Shown one piece after another: positions 1-7,600 of a stretch of DNA of 64,000 nt. The translations under genes and the position numbers were made by a program. A model generated the notes under the pieces. That model was not told the DNA's origin. It was given only the letters and a program-made list of their open reading frames with translations, and searched no databases. Location of the stretch: the NCBI GenBank assembly GCA_947497085.1, contig CANMFE010000002.1, positions 731,462 through 795,461 on the forward strand, in the 5' to 3' direction. Origin of the DNA: an uncultured Sphingomonadaceae bacterium. Its GTDB lineage: Bacteria > Pseudomonadota > Alphaproteobacteria > Sphingomonadales > Sphingomonadaceae. The number at the start of each line of letters is the position of its first letter. The stretch's first letter is position 1.

Positions 1-626
1 ATGAGCTGTGCTTTCTCGATATCACCGCCAGCCATGAAGCGCGCGGGACAATACTCGATGTGGTGAAGCGCACGGCCGAAGTCTGCTTTATGCCGCTCAC
101 CGTGGGCGGCGGTGTCTCTTCTGTCCGCCATGCGCGCGCGTTGCTGTTGGCAGGCGCGGACAAGGTGGCCATTAACAGCGCCGCAGTGGCACGGCCTGAA
201 CTGGTGGGTGAAATAGCGCAGAAATTCGGGTCGCAATGCGTGGTGGCGTCGATTGATGCGCGCGGCAACGGGCAGGGCGGCTGGGAGATATTCACCCATG
301 GCGGCCGCAAACCTACCGGCATTGATGCGGTGGGGCATGCCATGCGGCTCGCGGAGCTGGGCGCGGGGGAGCTGCTTGTCACATCCATGGACCGTGACGG
401 CACACGCGACGGCTATGACCTTGATCTGATCCGTACCATTGCGGGCAAGGTATCCGTGCCAGTGGTCGCCAGCGGCGGGGTCGGCAATTTACAGCATCTG
501 GTCGATGGTGTGAAAGACGGGCATGCGAGCGCGGTGCTGGCCGCGTCGATATTCCATTTCGGCGAGCACAGCATATCCGATGCGCATAAGGCACTGCGCG
601 ATGCAGGACTGCCCGCGCGTCGATAG
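1..626 (+). CDS. hisF: Imidazole glycerol phosphate synthase subunit HisF (5' truncated)
   Basis: Cyclase subunit of the HisF-HisH complex of histidine biosynthesis. It turns PRFAR plus HisH-derived ammonia into imidazole glycerol phosphate and AICAR in the cytoplasm. The reading frame is open from the first bases ([15 protein letters not shown]), so the true start and the first catalytic Asp lie before the window. Family motifs seen are [10 protein letters not shown], the second catalytic Asp in TSMDRDGT, and the phosphate-binding VVASGGVG strand near the C terminus of the (beta/alpha)8 barrel. The stop is TAG at 624-626. The next his gene, hisE, follows on the same strand, but about 300 bases of repeat-bearing spacer separate them. 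Identification is secure; only the 5' end is missing. Confidence 0.97.
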   Translation, partial: ELCFLDITASHEARGTILDVVKRTAEVCFMPLTVGGGVSSVRHARALLLAGADKVAINSAAVARPELVGEIAQKFGSQCVVASIDARGNGQGGWEIFTHGGRKPTGIDAVGHAMRLAELGAGELLVTSMDRDGTRDGYDLDLIRTIAGKVSVPVVASGGVGNLQHLVDGVKDGHASAVLAASIFHFGEHSISDAHKALRDAGLPARR

Positions 627-680
627 TCAGGCCAGTGCAAAACTACTCAGTCTGCTGTAAAAGCTATTCCACATACATCC

Positions 681-835
681 GTCATTCCAGCGAAGGCTGG
701 AATCCAGATGACATACCGGATGGCGGTAGGCTGGCGGTTTCTGGCAAGCCGCTGCATTGATATGCCCCGGCCATATGCAAACCTTTGCAGTCTGCACGCG
801 TCCTTATCTGGACCCCAGCCTGCGCTGGGGTGACG
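681..835. repeat. REP doublet (REPIN-like) between hisF and hisE
   Basis: Two inverted copies of a 27-base unit lie at 681-707 and 809-835. The left copy starts GTCATTCCAGCGAAGGCTGG. The reverse complement of the right copy starts GTCACCCCAGCGCAGGCTGG, and both end in TCCAG. Each unit is itself a hairpin (CCAGC/GCTGG), and the two can pair across about 100 bases. A further half unit (GCTGGGGTGACG) follows at about 845-856. This inverted-pair arrangement is typical of REPIN-type non-autonomous elements. The spacer 627-930 holds nothing else I can recognise. Confidence 0.75.
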
Positions 836-930
836 TATGGGAATGCTGGGGTGACGATGGAGAACCAGCCATAGCATGCCTTCTATGCACCATTTGCCCT
901 TGACCAATATGGCCATAGCAGCGCAAACAG

Positions 931-1254
931 ATGGGCATGAAAGACATCATCGAACATCTGGAGACCATCATCTTTGACCGGCGACAGGCGGATCCCGGCA
1001 AGAGCTATGTCGCGAAACTGACGCACGAGGGGCGCGGCAAGATGGCGCAGAAGCTGGGCGAGGAAGCGACCGAGGCCGTTATAGCCGCAGTGACCGATGC
1101 GCATGAGGAAATGATTGGCGAGTCCGCCGATCTGGTGTTCCACCTGCTCGTGACGCTCGCCGATATGGGGCTGAGCTGGAATGACGTGCTCACTGAACTG
1201 GCGCGGCGTGAAGGCATTTCAGGAATTGATGAGAAAGCGGCACGGACGCATTAA
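931..1254 (+). CDS. hisE: Phosphoribosyl-ATP pyrophosphatase HisE
   Basis: Hydrolyses phosphoribosyl-ATP to phosphoribosyl-AMP, the second step of histidine biosynthesis, in the cytoplasm. At 107 residues it has the usual size of a stand-alone HisE. The MazG-like all-alpha metal site is visible: the EEATEAV helix (GEEATEAVIAA) and the ESADLVFHLL helix that supply the acidic Mg2+ ligands. ATG at 937 (MKDIIEHLE) is an equally good start; neither has a strong ribosome-binding site. It probably belongs to the same operon as hisF upstream and the HIT gene 34 bases downstream, although the REP doublet may affect continuity of the transcript. Identification is firm. Confidence 0.95.
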   Translation: MGMKDIIEHLETIIFDRRQADPGKSYVAKLTHEGRGKMAQKLGEEATEAVIAAVTDAHEEMIGESADLVFHLLVTLADMGLSWNDVLTELARREGISGIDEKAARTH

Positions 1255-1288
1255 TGTCCTGAACCAGACCGGGAGAGTGAGTGGAATT

Positions 1289-1666
1289 ATGAGCGTTGAC
1301 CCCAAGGCCCCTTATGATGACCAGAATATTTTCGCCAAAATCCTGCGCGGTGAAATCCCTTGCAACAAGGTGCATGAGGACGATCATGTGCTAGCGTTTG
1401 AAGATATCAACCCACAGGCACCCACCCATGTGCTTGTCATCCCCAAGGGTGCTTATGTCAGCTGGGACGATTTTAGTGCACAAGCCGATGATGCCGAGAT
1501 AGCCGGGTTCGTACGCGGTGTCGGCCATGTCGCGCGGATGCTGGGACTGGTGGAGCCGGGTTATCGCCTGCTTGCCAATGTGGGTCACCATGGCCATCAG
1601 GAAGTACCACATCTGCATGTTCATCTGTTTGGCGGTCAGCCATTGGGACCAATGCTGGCACGGTAA
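1289..1666 (+). CDS. HIT family (histidine triad) nucleotide-binding protein
   Basis: A 125-residue HINT/HIT-type nucleotide hydrolase or transferase of the cytoplasm. These enzymes act on purine nucleoside phosphoramidates and related adenylates. The defining HxHxH triad is present near the C terminus as PHLHVHLFGG, and the N-terminal FAKILRGEIPCNKV and FEDINPQAPTHVLVIPK strands are typical of the Hint branch. The ATG at 1289 has a GGGAGAGTGAG ribosome-binding site just upstream. The frame stays open further 5', but that part overlaps hisE out of frame and is not HIT sequence. It follows hisE closely, an order common in Alphaproteobacteria. Its exact physiological substrate is unknown. Confidence 0.93.
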   Translation: MSVDPKAPYDDQNIFAKILRGEIPCNKVHEDDHVLAFEDINPQAPTHVLVIPKGAYVSWDDFSAQADDAEIAGFVRGVGHVARMLGLVEPGYRLLANVGHHGHQEVPHLHVHLFGGQPLGPMLAR

Positions 1667-1681
1667 GGGGGAGCAAAATAT

Positions 1682-3265
1682 ATGCGCGGATGGAAGATTT
1701 TATACAGCTTTGCGGCTCTTCTGGCCTGCGCGAATTTATCCGCTGCCCTTGCGCACCATGCAGACGGTGACGACATATCGCCGCCGTGCAAAATGGCGCT
1801 GGGTGATATCTGGGGTGATGATGCTCTGATTGATATGGCAAACGCTGTGGATGGCAGCCAATTCTCTTCCCCCGCCGATATTGCCAAACTGTCGGTGGAG
1901 CGCGCACCTGGTGTAACGCTTGTCAAAGGTGGTGATTTTTCCGGCTGGGATTTCCGTGATGCCAGTTTTTCCAATATCTGTTTCATTGAGGCAAAGCTCA
2001 AGGATACGAACTGGCAGGATGGAGACTATTCAGGAATAGGATTTATAGGGTCTGACCTGTCCGGCGCGCAGATGCAGCGCGCGCAAATGCCCGGCATCAT
2101 GTTTCGCAACGCCACTGTCAGCGACGTTGATGCGACAGGTGCAGACTGGTCCAAAGGCTATTTTGACGGTGGCTGGTTTGACAGCAAGTGGGAAGGCGTG
2201 ACGCTCGACGGGGCTGATATGTCGGGTTTTGTAATGGAATGCGGCATGACCGTGCCTGACGGATGTCCTGTATTTTTTGGGGAGGATGACCCCGTCAGCG
2301 CAAAAGGCACCAACTTTACCGGCGCACATTATCCAAGGGCGGATGTTTTTGATGGTGCGGTTTTGGACAATACGCTGATTGATATCGGCGCACTTGCCGA
2401 TTTTCGCAACGCCGATATTGCCGGGAAAATACGATTTGCCAAAGAGGCTGACGTGCCTTCGATCAACCGGGATGAATTCAGGGCTTTGCTTGCTGACCAT
2501 GACAGTCATATCGCCCGGGCGGATAGGCCGTCTTTTGATTGCAGGAAGGCTGTGACGCGGGTCGAGCGGGAAATATGTGGAGAATATGCGGGTGAGTTGC
2601 GCGTGAAAGATCAACAAATGGCGGCGCTTTACAGGGAAGTGCGGCAGCACGGTTTGAATGTGGCGGCAGGCCAGAAAAAATGGCTCAGCGCCAGAAACAA
2701 ATGCGGAGACCAGGGCAATGACTATCCGCGAGATTGCCTGATACGCAGCTATGACGGGCGGATAGGCGCATTGTTGGGCAGACTTGGCGAAACCGGTTTT
2801 CTTGCACGTGGCGAAAAAGCGTTATTCGTGAATGACGCATTGCCACTTTCCCCGCAAATGCGCGCCACACCCATATTTGCGCGGCTAATCGACGTGTTCG
2901 ACAATGCAGCCTATTCCCGGGTCGTGGTAGAGCGGGCTGGTGATGGCAGCTATGCGATTAACGGCATGGCCATCGGCGCAAATGCACATATGTGCCATAT
3001 TAGTGCAGGTGGCCTGAGTCTGGACGGCGAAAGCGGCTGGTATGTATTGCCCGCGCATACAGCCCAAAAGCCGGCACCTGTTTTCCGCATTATCGGGGGT
3101 ACGGTTGAAATATTCGCACATGGCCGTCCTGATCATGAACGCTATGCGGAGGTGGCAAATCATATGGGCTGCGGCATGCGTGCGAGTTTCGGCGATATGC
3201 GGCGGCTGGATGTCAGTGCGGAAAAACTGGAAAAATATGCCAAGGATCTGGCGGAAGTACTTTAA
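1682..3265 (+). CDS. Exported pentapeptide-repeat protein with LprI-like (DUF1311) domain
   Basis: A 527-residue protein of unknown role. Residues 1-24 form a signal peptide (KILYSFAALLACANLSAALA), so the product is periplasmic or outer. Residues about 80-185 carry degenerate pentapeptide repeats of the A(D/N)LxG kind (GGDFSGWDFRDASFSNI, GSDLSGAQMQRAQM). A second domain at about 280-365 has the LprI/DUF1311 pattern: FDCRKAVTRVEREIC, then QKKWLSARNKC, then DCLIRSYDGRI with paired cysteines. LprI domains are linked to lysozyme inhibition or envelope stress, but most members are uncharacterised. The C-terminal ~150 residues are not recognisable. The start follows a good GGGGGA site 16 bases after the HIT gene. 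The 3' end overlaps the convergent mscS by 4 bases. Confidence 0.75.
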   Translation: MRGWKILYSFAALLACANLSAALAHHADGDDISPPCKMALGDIWGDDALIDMANAVDGSQFSSPADIAKLSVERAPGVTLVKGGDFSGWDFRDASFSNICFIEAKLKDTNWQDGDYSGIGFIGSDLSGAQMQRAQMPGIMFRNATVSDVDATGADWSKGYFDGGWFDSKWEGVTLDGADMSGFVMECGMTVPDGCPVFFGEDDPVSAKGTNFTGAHYPRADVFDGAVLDNTLIDIGALADFRNADIAGKIRFAKEADVPSINRDEFRALLADHDSHIARADRPSFDCRKAVTRVEREICGEYAGELRVKDQQMAALYREVRQHGLNVAAGQKKWLSARNKCGDQGNDYPRDCLIRSYDGRIGALLGRLGETGFLARGEKALFVNDALPLSPQMRATPIFARLIDVFDNAAYSRVVVERAGDGSYAINGMAIGANAHMCHISAGGLSLDGESGWYVLPAHTAQKPAPVFRIIGGTVEIFAHGRPDHERYAEVANHMGCGMRASFGDMRRLDVSAEKLEKYAKDLAEVL

Positions 3266-4623
3266 TCCTCTTTGGCTGCGGGAGCCGTGTTTTCGGCACC
3301 GCCATTCTCTTCGTTTTTCTTCGCGGCTTCAATCTTTTCCTTCACATTGAAACCATCCGGCATTTCCTTGATATACAGATCACGCTGCGGGAAGGGGATT
3401 TCGATATTATGTTCCTGAAACAGCTCCCACACACGCATCATGACGTTGCCGCGGACATTGCCGATGCCGTCCTGCGGATCATTGATCCAGCAGCGGATCT
3501 GGAAATTGACGCTATTGTCGCCAAATTCGAGCATCCATACGACAGGTGCAGGCCGCTTGAGAACGCGCTTTGATTCGCGCACGGCCTGGTATAACAGTTC
3601 CTGCACCTTGCGCATGTCGCTGTTATAGGCAACGCCCACATCGATTTTCATGCGGACATTCGGGTCGGAATAGGACCAGTTTTCCACTTCATTGATCATC
3701 AGGTTTTCGTTCGGGATCAGGTGTTCCTTGCCATCGCGAGTCAGCACGGATACAGCGCGGACACCGATTTTATTGACCCAGCCGAAACTGTCACCGACCA
3801 CGATCACGTCGCCCGGTTTGATCGAACGGTCCATCAGCAGGATAATCCCCGCGATCAGGTTACCAATGGTTTTCTGCATACCAAAACCGATGGCAAGGCC
3901 GAAAGCGCCAGAGAAGAAAGCGAGCGCCGTGAGGTCAATGCCGAGCACGTCGATGCCGATGAAAAAGGCGATGATGACAATCACGATGGTCGCGATTTTC
4001 TGTCCCAGCAGTTTTTGCGTGGCGTCAAATTGCGAGGAATTGCTGATCGAATGGCTGACAATGCGCCCGACAATCCGCGCCACCGCAAACAGCAGCACGC
4101 CGGTAAAGATCACAGTGACGATTTTCAGCAACGATATGCGGCCTTCGCCCAGATCAAAGCCAACCTGATCAAGCGCGACGGTGATTTCTTCTATGCTGCC
4201 GACGCGGCTCGCCATGACGGCAAGCGCGACACCCACGCCCATGAGTGTCCCCAGCCAGTTGGGCATGCGCACGCCGCGGATAAAATCATTGGTGAGCAGG
4301 CCTGACGCGATGGCCAGCGTGCTGGCGAAGATCACATTGGCGATCAGTGTCCAGTCCCATAATACCAGCACCAATGCAATGATGACGACTTCGGTCAGTC
4401 GCCGGACCATGTCGCGGATCCGCCGGCGTGCAAGTTCGCTTTCATAGCCTGCGCGCGTTTCCCATATTTCTGCGAGTTTCGGCGCGATCAGGCGGCTAAG
4501 TGTCCAGCCAAGCAGGATACTGCCCAGCACCAGCGCGGCCGCCACACCGGCCTCTGTATATTGCAGCTGGGACTGGCTCTGTGCGAATTTTTCGGTAAAG
4601 TCAGTGATGAGTTCGTTTATCAT
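3262..4623 (-). CDS. MscS-family mechanosensitive ion channel
   Basis: A 453-residue inner-membrane channel that releases solutes on hypo-osmotic shock. An N-terminal set of about four predicted transmembrane segments precedes the MscS core. The pore-lining helix and beta domain are seen in FGLAIGFGMQKTIGNLIAG and DRSIKPGDVIVVGDSFGWV, followed by the soluble vestibule with RDGKEHLIPNENLM. The C-terminal tail is charged (KEKIEAAKKNEENGG). It is longer than E. coli MscS (286 aa), as is common for multi-TM relatives. ATG at 4623-4621 overlaps the metC stop by 4 bases, so the two genes are co-transcribed and probably translationally coupled. The pairing has no obvious functional logic. Confidence 0.9.
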   Translation of the reverse strand: MINELITDFTEKFAQSQSQLQYTEAGVAAALVLGSILLGWTLSRLIAPKLAEIWETRAGYESELARRRIRDMVRRLTEVVIIALVLVLWDWTLIANVIFASTLAIASGLLTNDFIRGVRMPNWLGTLMGVGVALAVMASRVGSIEEITVALDQVGFDLGEGRISLLKIVTVIFTGVLLFAVARIVGRIVSHSISNSSQFDATQKLLGQKIATIVIVIIAFFIGIDVLGIDLTALAFFSGAFGLAIGFGMQKTIGNLIAGIILLMDRSIKPGDVIVVGDSFGWVNKIGVRAVSVLTRDGKEHLIPNENLMINEVENWSYSDPNVRMKIDVGVAYNSDMRKVQELLYQAVRESKRVLKRPAPVVWMLEFGDNSVNFQIRCWINDPQDGIGNVRGNVMMRVWELFQEHNIEIPFPQRDLYIKEMPDGFNVKEKIEAAKKNEENGGAENTAPAAKED

Positions 4624-5828
4624 TGCGCCGCCACCTTAAACGCTTTCAGCCCCTCTGCAAGGTCGGCGATAAGGTCATCGGTATCTTCCAGCCCGATTTG
4701 CAGACGGACCAGATATTGCTCATTCGAGCCATAATCCGCCGGAGGCCATGTGCTGGCGGTGCGATGCTGCTGCGGTGATGCCGGAATGGCGAGACTTTCA
4801 AAACCGCCCCAGCTATAGCCGATGCCGAACAGCTCGAGCGTATCGATGAGCGCGGCGCGTGCACAGTCGCTGCCGCCGTTCAGCACGAAAGAAAACAGCC
4901 CCGATGCGCCTTTGAAATCGCGTTTCCATGTCGCATGGCCGGGGCAGGTAGGCATTGCGGGGTGCAGCACCCGTGCCACTTCATCCTGCGTATCCAGCCA
5001 ATAGGCGATTTTCAGCGCGGACATTTCATGCTGGCGCAGCCGCACATCCAGTGTGCGCAGCCCGCGGGCGGTAAGATAGGCATCATCGGGTGATACCACC
5101 TGGCCCAGCTGCTGCGCTGTGCTGCGCAGGCGTTTCCAGTATTTCTCAGTCGTGGTGACGCTGCCCATCATCACATCGCTATGCCCGACAATATATTTTG
5201 TCGCGGCCAGGATCGTCATGTCGACGCCTTTTCCGATTGCCGGAAAGAAAACCGGCGTGGCCCAGGTATTGTCGAGCAGAGTTATGACGCCGTGTGCCTT
5301 TGCGGCTTCACAAATGGCGGGAATATCCTGTACCTCAAATGTCAGACTGCCCGGATTTTCCATCAGGATCGCACGCGTTTTATCACAGATCAGCCCGGCT
5401 ATGCCCGCACCGATCATCGGGTCATAATAGCGTGTTTCCACGCCCATGCGTTTCAGGAAGGTTTCGGCAAAGCTGCGACTGGGATCATAGGCATTGTCGG
5501 TAATAAGCAGCACATCACCGGGGCGCAGCACCGATAGCAATGCGCAGGAAATCGCCGCCACGCCGGATGGATAGAGCATGGTGCCATGCGCGCCCGGTTC
5601 CATTTCGGTGAGCGCATCGGCCAGCGACCATTGTGTGGGTGACCCGCGCCGGCCATAAAAGAATTTTCCGTCTTCGTTTGTCTTTGGTCCCTCACGCAAC
5701 GCCGCGACATTGTCATATAAATGCGTGCTCGCGCGCCATACCGGCGGATTGACAACCGCGCCTGTCCATTCTTTTTTGCGGCCACCGGTGACCGACTGTG
5801 TGGCTGGTTTATCGCTTTTTCTGCTCAC
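4620..5828 (-). CDS. metC: Cystathionine beta-lyase (Cys/Met metabolism PLP enzyme)
   Basis: PLP-dependent enzyme that cleaves cystathionine to homocysteine, pyruvate and ammonia in methionine biosynthesis. The PLP-binding lysine sits in LAATKYIVGHSDVMMG. Also seen are the GEGP-equivalent loop (FFYGRRGSPTQWSL), the Asp/Trp cofactor contacts in LLDNTWATP, and the C-terminal SWGGFESL motif of the MetC/MetB family. I place the start at GTG 5828 (VSRKSDKPATQ), about 402 aa. The frame stays open to an ATG at 5894, but those extra residues (including LVLSLSKH) are the translation of a REP element, not protein. It forms an overlapping operon with mscS. MetC and other C-S lyases cannot be fully separated by eye. 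Confidence 0.88.
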   Translation of the reverse strand: MSRKSDKPATQSVTGGRKKEWTGAVVNPPVWRASTHLYDNVAALREGPKTNEDGKFFYGRRGSPTQWSLADALTEMEPGAHGTMLYPSGVAAISCALLSVLRPGDVLLITDNAYDPSRSFAETFLKRMGVETRYYDPMIGAGIAGLICDKTRAILMENPGSLTFEVQDIPAICEAAKAHGVITLLDNTWATPVFFPAIGKGVDMTILAATKYIVGHSDVMMGSVTTTEKYWKRLRSTAQQLGQVVSPDDAYLTARGLRTLDVRLRQHEMSALKIAYWLDTQDEVARVLHPAMPTCPGHATWKRDFKGASGLFSFVLNGGSDCARAALIDTLELFGIGYSWGGFESLAIPASPQQHRTASTWPPADYGSNEQYLVRLQIGLEDTDDLIADLAEGLKAFKVAAQ

Positions 5829-5847
5829 ATATATTCCAGTCTGATGG

Positions 5848-5929
5848 ACGTGCTTCGACAGGCTCAGCACTAGCGGTTTGTTGTAAGGAAGCATCTATAA
5901 CCACTAGTCCTGGGCTTGTCGAAGGACGT
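5848..5929. repeat. Inverted pair of sphingomonad-type REP units
   Basis: Arms at 5848-5876 (ACGTGCTTCGACAGGCTCAG...) and 5901-5929. The reverse complement of the second arm begins ACGTCCTTCGACAAGCCCAG. The two match at 24 of 29 positions and flank a 24-base loop. Units with a TTCGACA-GCTCAG core are widespread in sphingomonad intergenic regions. This pair lies between the divergent metC and dinB and extends to within 20 bases of the dinB LexA box. Confidence 0.75.
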
Positions 5930-5947
5930 TTATCACCTATTGTACTT

Positions 5948-5962
5948 GTTCCCCACATGTTC
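5948..5962 (+). promoter_or_regulatory. LexA (SOS) box of dinB
   Basis: GTTC-CCCACAT-GTTC is an exact match to the alphaproteobacterial LexA operator GTTC-N7-GTTC. It ends 20 bases before the preferred dinB ATG (5982), so LexA bound here would block transcription until DNA damage. The second Y-family polymerase gene carries the same site at 7515-7529. Confidence 0.85.
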
Positions 5963-5981
5963 CATGCCTATGGTGCCGTGC

Positions 5982-7106
5982 ATGTCTGACAAGGCAGAAT
6001 CGAATGCGCCGCAGCGCAAGATTATCCATATCGACATGGATGCGTTTTTCGCGAGCGTGGAACAGCGCGACCATCCCGAGCTCAGGGGCAAGCCCGTTGC
6101 GGTGGGCGGGTCATCCAAGCGCGGCGTAGTCGCGGCAGCCAGCTATGAAGCGCGCAAATATGGCGTGAAATCCGCCATGCCGTCGGTCACCGCGCAGCGC
6201 CGCTGTCCCGACCTGATATTCGTGAAACACCGATTTGAAGTTTACCGCGAAGTATCAAGGCAGATACGGGAGATTTTCGCTGAACATACCGACCTGATCG
6301 AGCCGTTGTCGCTTGATGAGGCCTATCTGGATGTGACCGAGGACAAGCAGGGCATTGGCTCGGCCACGCTGATTGCGGAGGCTATTCGCGTGCGGATCAG
6401 GGAAGTGACACAGCTCACCGCCAGCGCGGGTGTGTCGTACAACAAGTTTATCGCCAAGATTGCGAGTGACCAGAACAAACCCGATGGTATTTGCGTGATT
6501 CCGCCCAAACAGGGCCCGGCTTTCGTCGCCAGCCTACCGGTACGGCGTTTTCATGGCGTTGGCCCGCGTACAGGAGAGAAAATGGCGCGGCTTGGCATCG
6601 AAACCGGTGCGGACCTGGCCGCAAAAACGGAAGAGTGGCTGTGCGAAAAATTTGGGTCATGGGGCAGCTATCTTTATCTTGCCGCACGCGGGATTGACCA
6701 CCGTGCAGTCAAACCCAACCGTATCCGCAAGTCGATTGGCGGAGAGCGCACCTATGGCGAGGACAAATGGACCGAGACCGAACTGCGCGAGGCGCTGGAT
6801 GCCGTGGTTGATATTGTCTGGGAGCGGATCGAGAAAAATGAAGCGCGCGGTCGCACCGTGACGCTGAAAATGAAGTTTGCCGATTTCGTGCAGATCACCC
6901 GCGCACGATCGCTTGACCGGTGGGTGAAGGATAAACAGGAGTTTTCCGAAATCGGCCATGTCCTGCTCGATAGTCAAATCCCGGTGGAAAAAGGCGTTCG
7001 GCTGATGGGGGTTACCTTGTCTGCACTGGAAGGTGTAGATGGCGATGATGCAGAAGATGGGGCAGAACAGGAAACAGGGCCTGTGCAACCGGCGTTTGAG
7101 TTTTAG
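5982..7106 (+). CDS. dinB: DNA polymerase IV (DinB, Y family)
   Basis: Error-prone translesion polymerase of 374 residues. Palm-domain catalytic motifs are intact: IHIDMDAFFASVEQ near the N terminus (first metal Asp and Phe steric gate) and SLDEAYLDV at about residue 108 with the second Asp-Glu pair. The thumb HhH region reads RRFHGVGPRTGEKMARLGI. The protein ends in QPAFEF, which resembles a beta-clamp-binding peptide (QxxLF type). I prefer ATG 5982 (MSDKAES); an upstream ATG at 5964 almost touches the LexA box. Regulation by LexA is expected from that box. DinB bypasses lesions and can be mutagenic under SOS. Confidence 0.95.
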   Translation: MSDKAESNAPQRKIIHIDMDAFFASVEQRDHPELRGKPVAVGGSSKRGVVAAASYEARKYGVKSAMPSVTAQRRCPDLIFVKHRFEVYREVSRQIREIFAEHTDLIEPLSLDEAYLDVTEDKQGIGSATLIAEAIRVRIREVTQLTASAGVSYNKFIAKIASDQNKPDGICVIPPKQGPAFVASLPVRRFHGVGPRTGEKMARLGIETGADLAAKTEEWLCEKFGSWGSYLYLAARGIDHRAVKPNRIRKSIGGERTYGEDKWTETELREALDAVVDIVWERIEKNEARGRTVTLKMKFADFVQITRARSLDRWVKDKQEFSEIGHVLLDSQIPVEKGVRLMGVTLSALEGVDGDDAEDGAEQETGPVQPAFEF

Positions 7107-7112
7107 GGTTTC

Positions 7113-7488
7113 GGTTTTTGGGTCACTCTTGTCCGCATTGCTATTTGATTTCACGGCCAGTTCGCTTCGCTCACGCCTCCAAATGGGTTCCGGCCAATCA
7201 GGGCGGACGCGCAGTCGCGCTTGCGGTGCTGCTGGTCGCAGCACCGGACTTTCGCCATACCGAGCACTTTCATGAAACTGTAGTTGAGCAAATCATATCG
7301 CTTCGCGCGGTTCCGAACGGCGACTAGCCGTTCGCAAAGGCCGACCGGCCGTCGGCCGGTCAGGCCGAACCCCATCGGAGGTAATCGCGCAAGCGATTTA
7401 CCGTGAGGGAAAAGAAACTCTGTCCGATGCCATTTTATCACCGTGAAGCGATTAGACAATAATATGAGCGAGAGTGAACCCAAAAGTT
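7113..7488. repeat. Non-coding element A with imperfect terminal inverted repeats
   Basis: The gene-free stretch after dinB begins TTTTTGGGTCACTCTTGTCC and ends GAGCGAGAGTGAACCCAAAA, which are imperfect inverted copies of each other. Inside are a perfect 8-bp stem (GACCGGCC at 7343-7350, GGCCGGTC at 7354-7361), a second hairpin AACGGC/GCCGTT at about 7317-7333, and the core TCGCGCAAGCGA...CCGTGAGGGA at 7385-7410. The same core and similar ends occur at 15476-15713 (element B). I see no gene in 7107-7514 and regard short open frames here as chance. It looks like a MITE-like or structured intergenic repeat, but this is inference. Confidence 0.5.
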
Positions 7489-7514
7489 CCCCACCTTGCC
7501 AATCCCGTCAAAAT

Positions 7515-7529
7515 GTTCCTATTATGTTC
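7515..7529 (+). promoter_or_regulatory. LexA (SOS) box of the second Y-family polymerase
   Basis: GTTC-CTATTAT-GTTC is an exact GTTC-N7-GTTC alphaproteobacterial LexA operator. A third GTTC follows at 7534-7537. It lies just upstream of the polymerase frame. If it sits over the promoter, translation is more likely to begin at ATG 7601 than at ATG 7532. Confidence 0.82.
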
Positions 7530-7600
7530 CAATGTTCATTCTTGATGATTCGCGTGCTGCCGATGGTGAGGGGCTTGCGCTGGCCAGCCATGCGTCCGGC

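Noticed and set aside
1682..3265. Pentapeptide protein as a Qnr-like gyrase protector, since gyrB is in the window
   Set aside because: It has a signal peptide and a secreted LprI-like domain, so it should not meet cytoplasmic gyrase, and gyrB is 9 kb away.
7113..7488. Small protein genes in the dinB downstream gap
   Set aside because: The open frames cross hairpin-rich repeat sequence, lack ribosome-binding sites and match nothing recognised.
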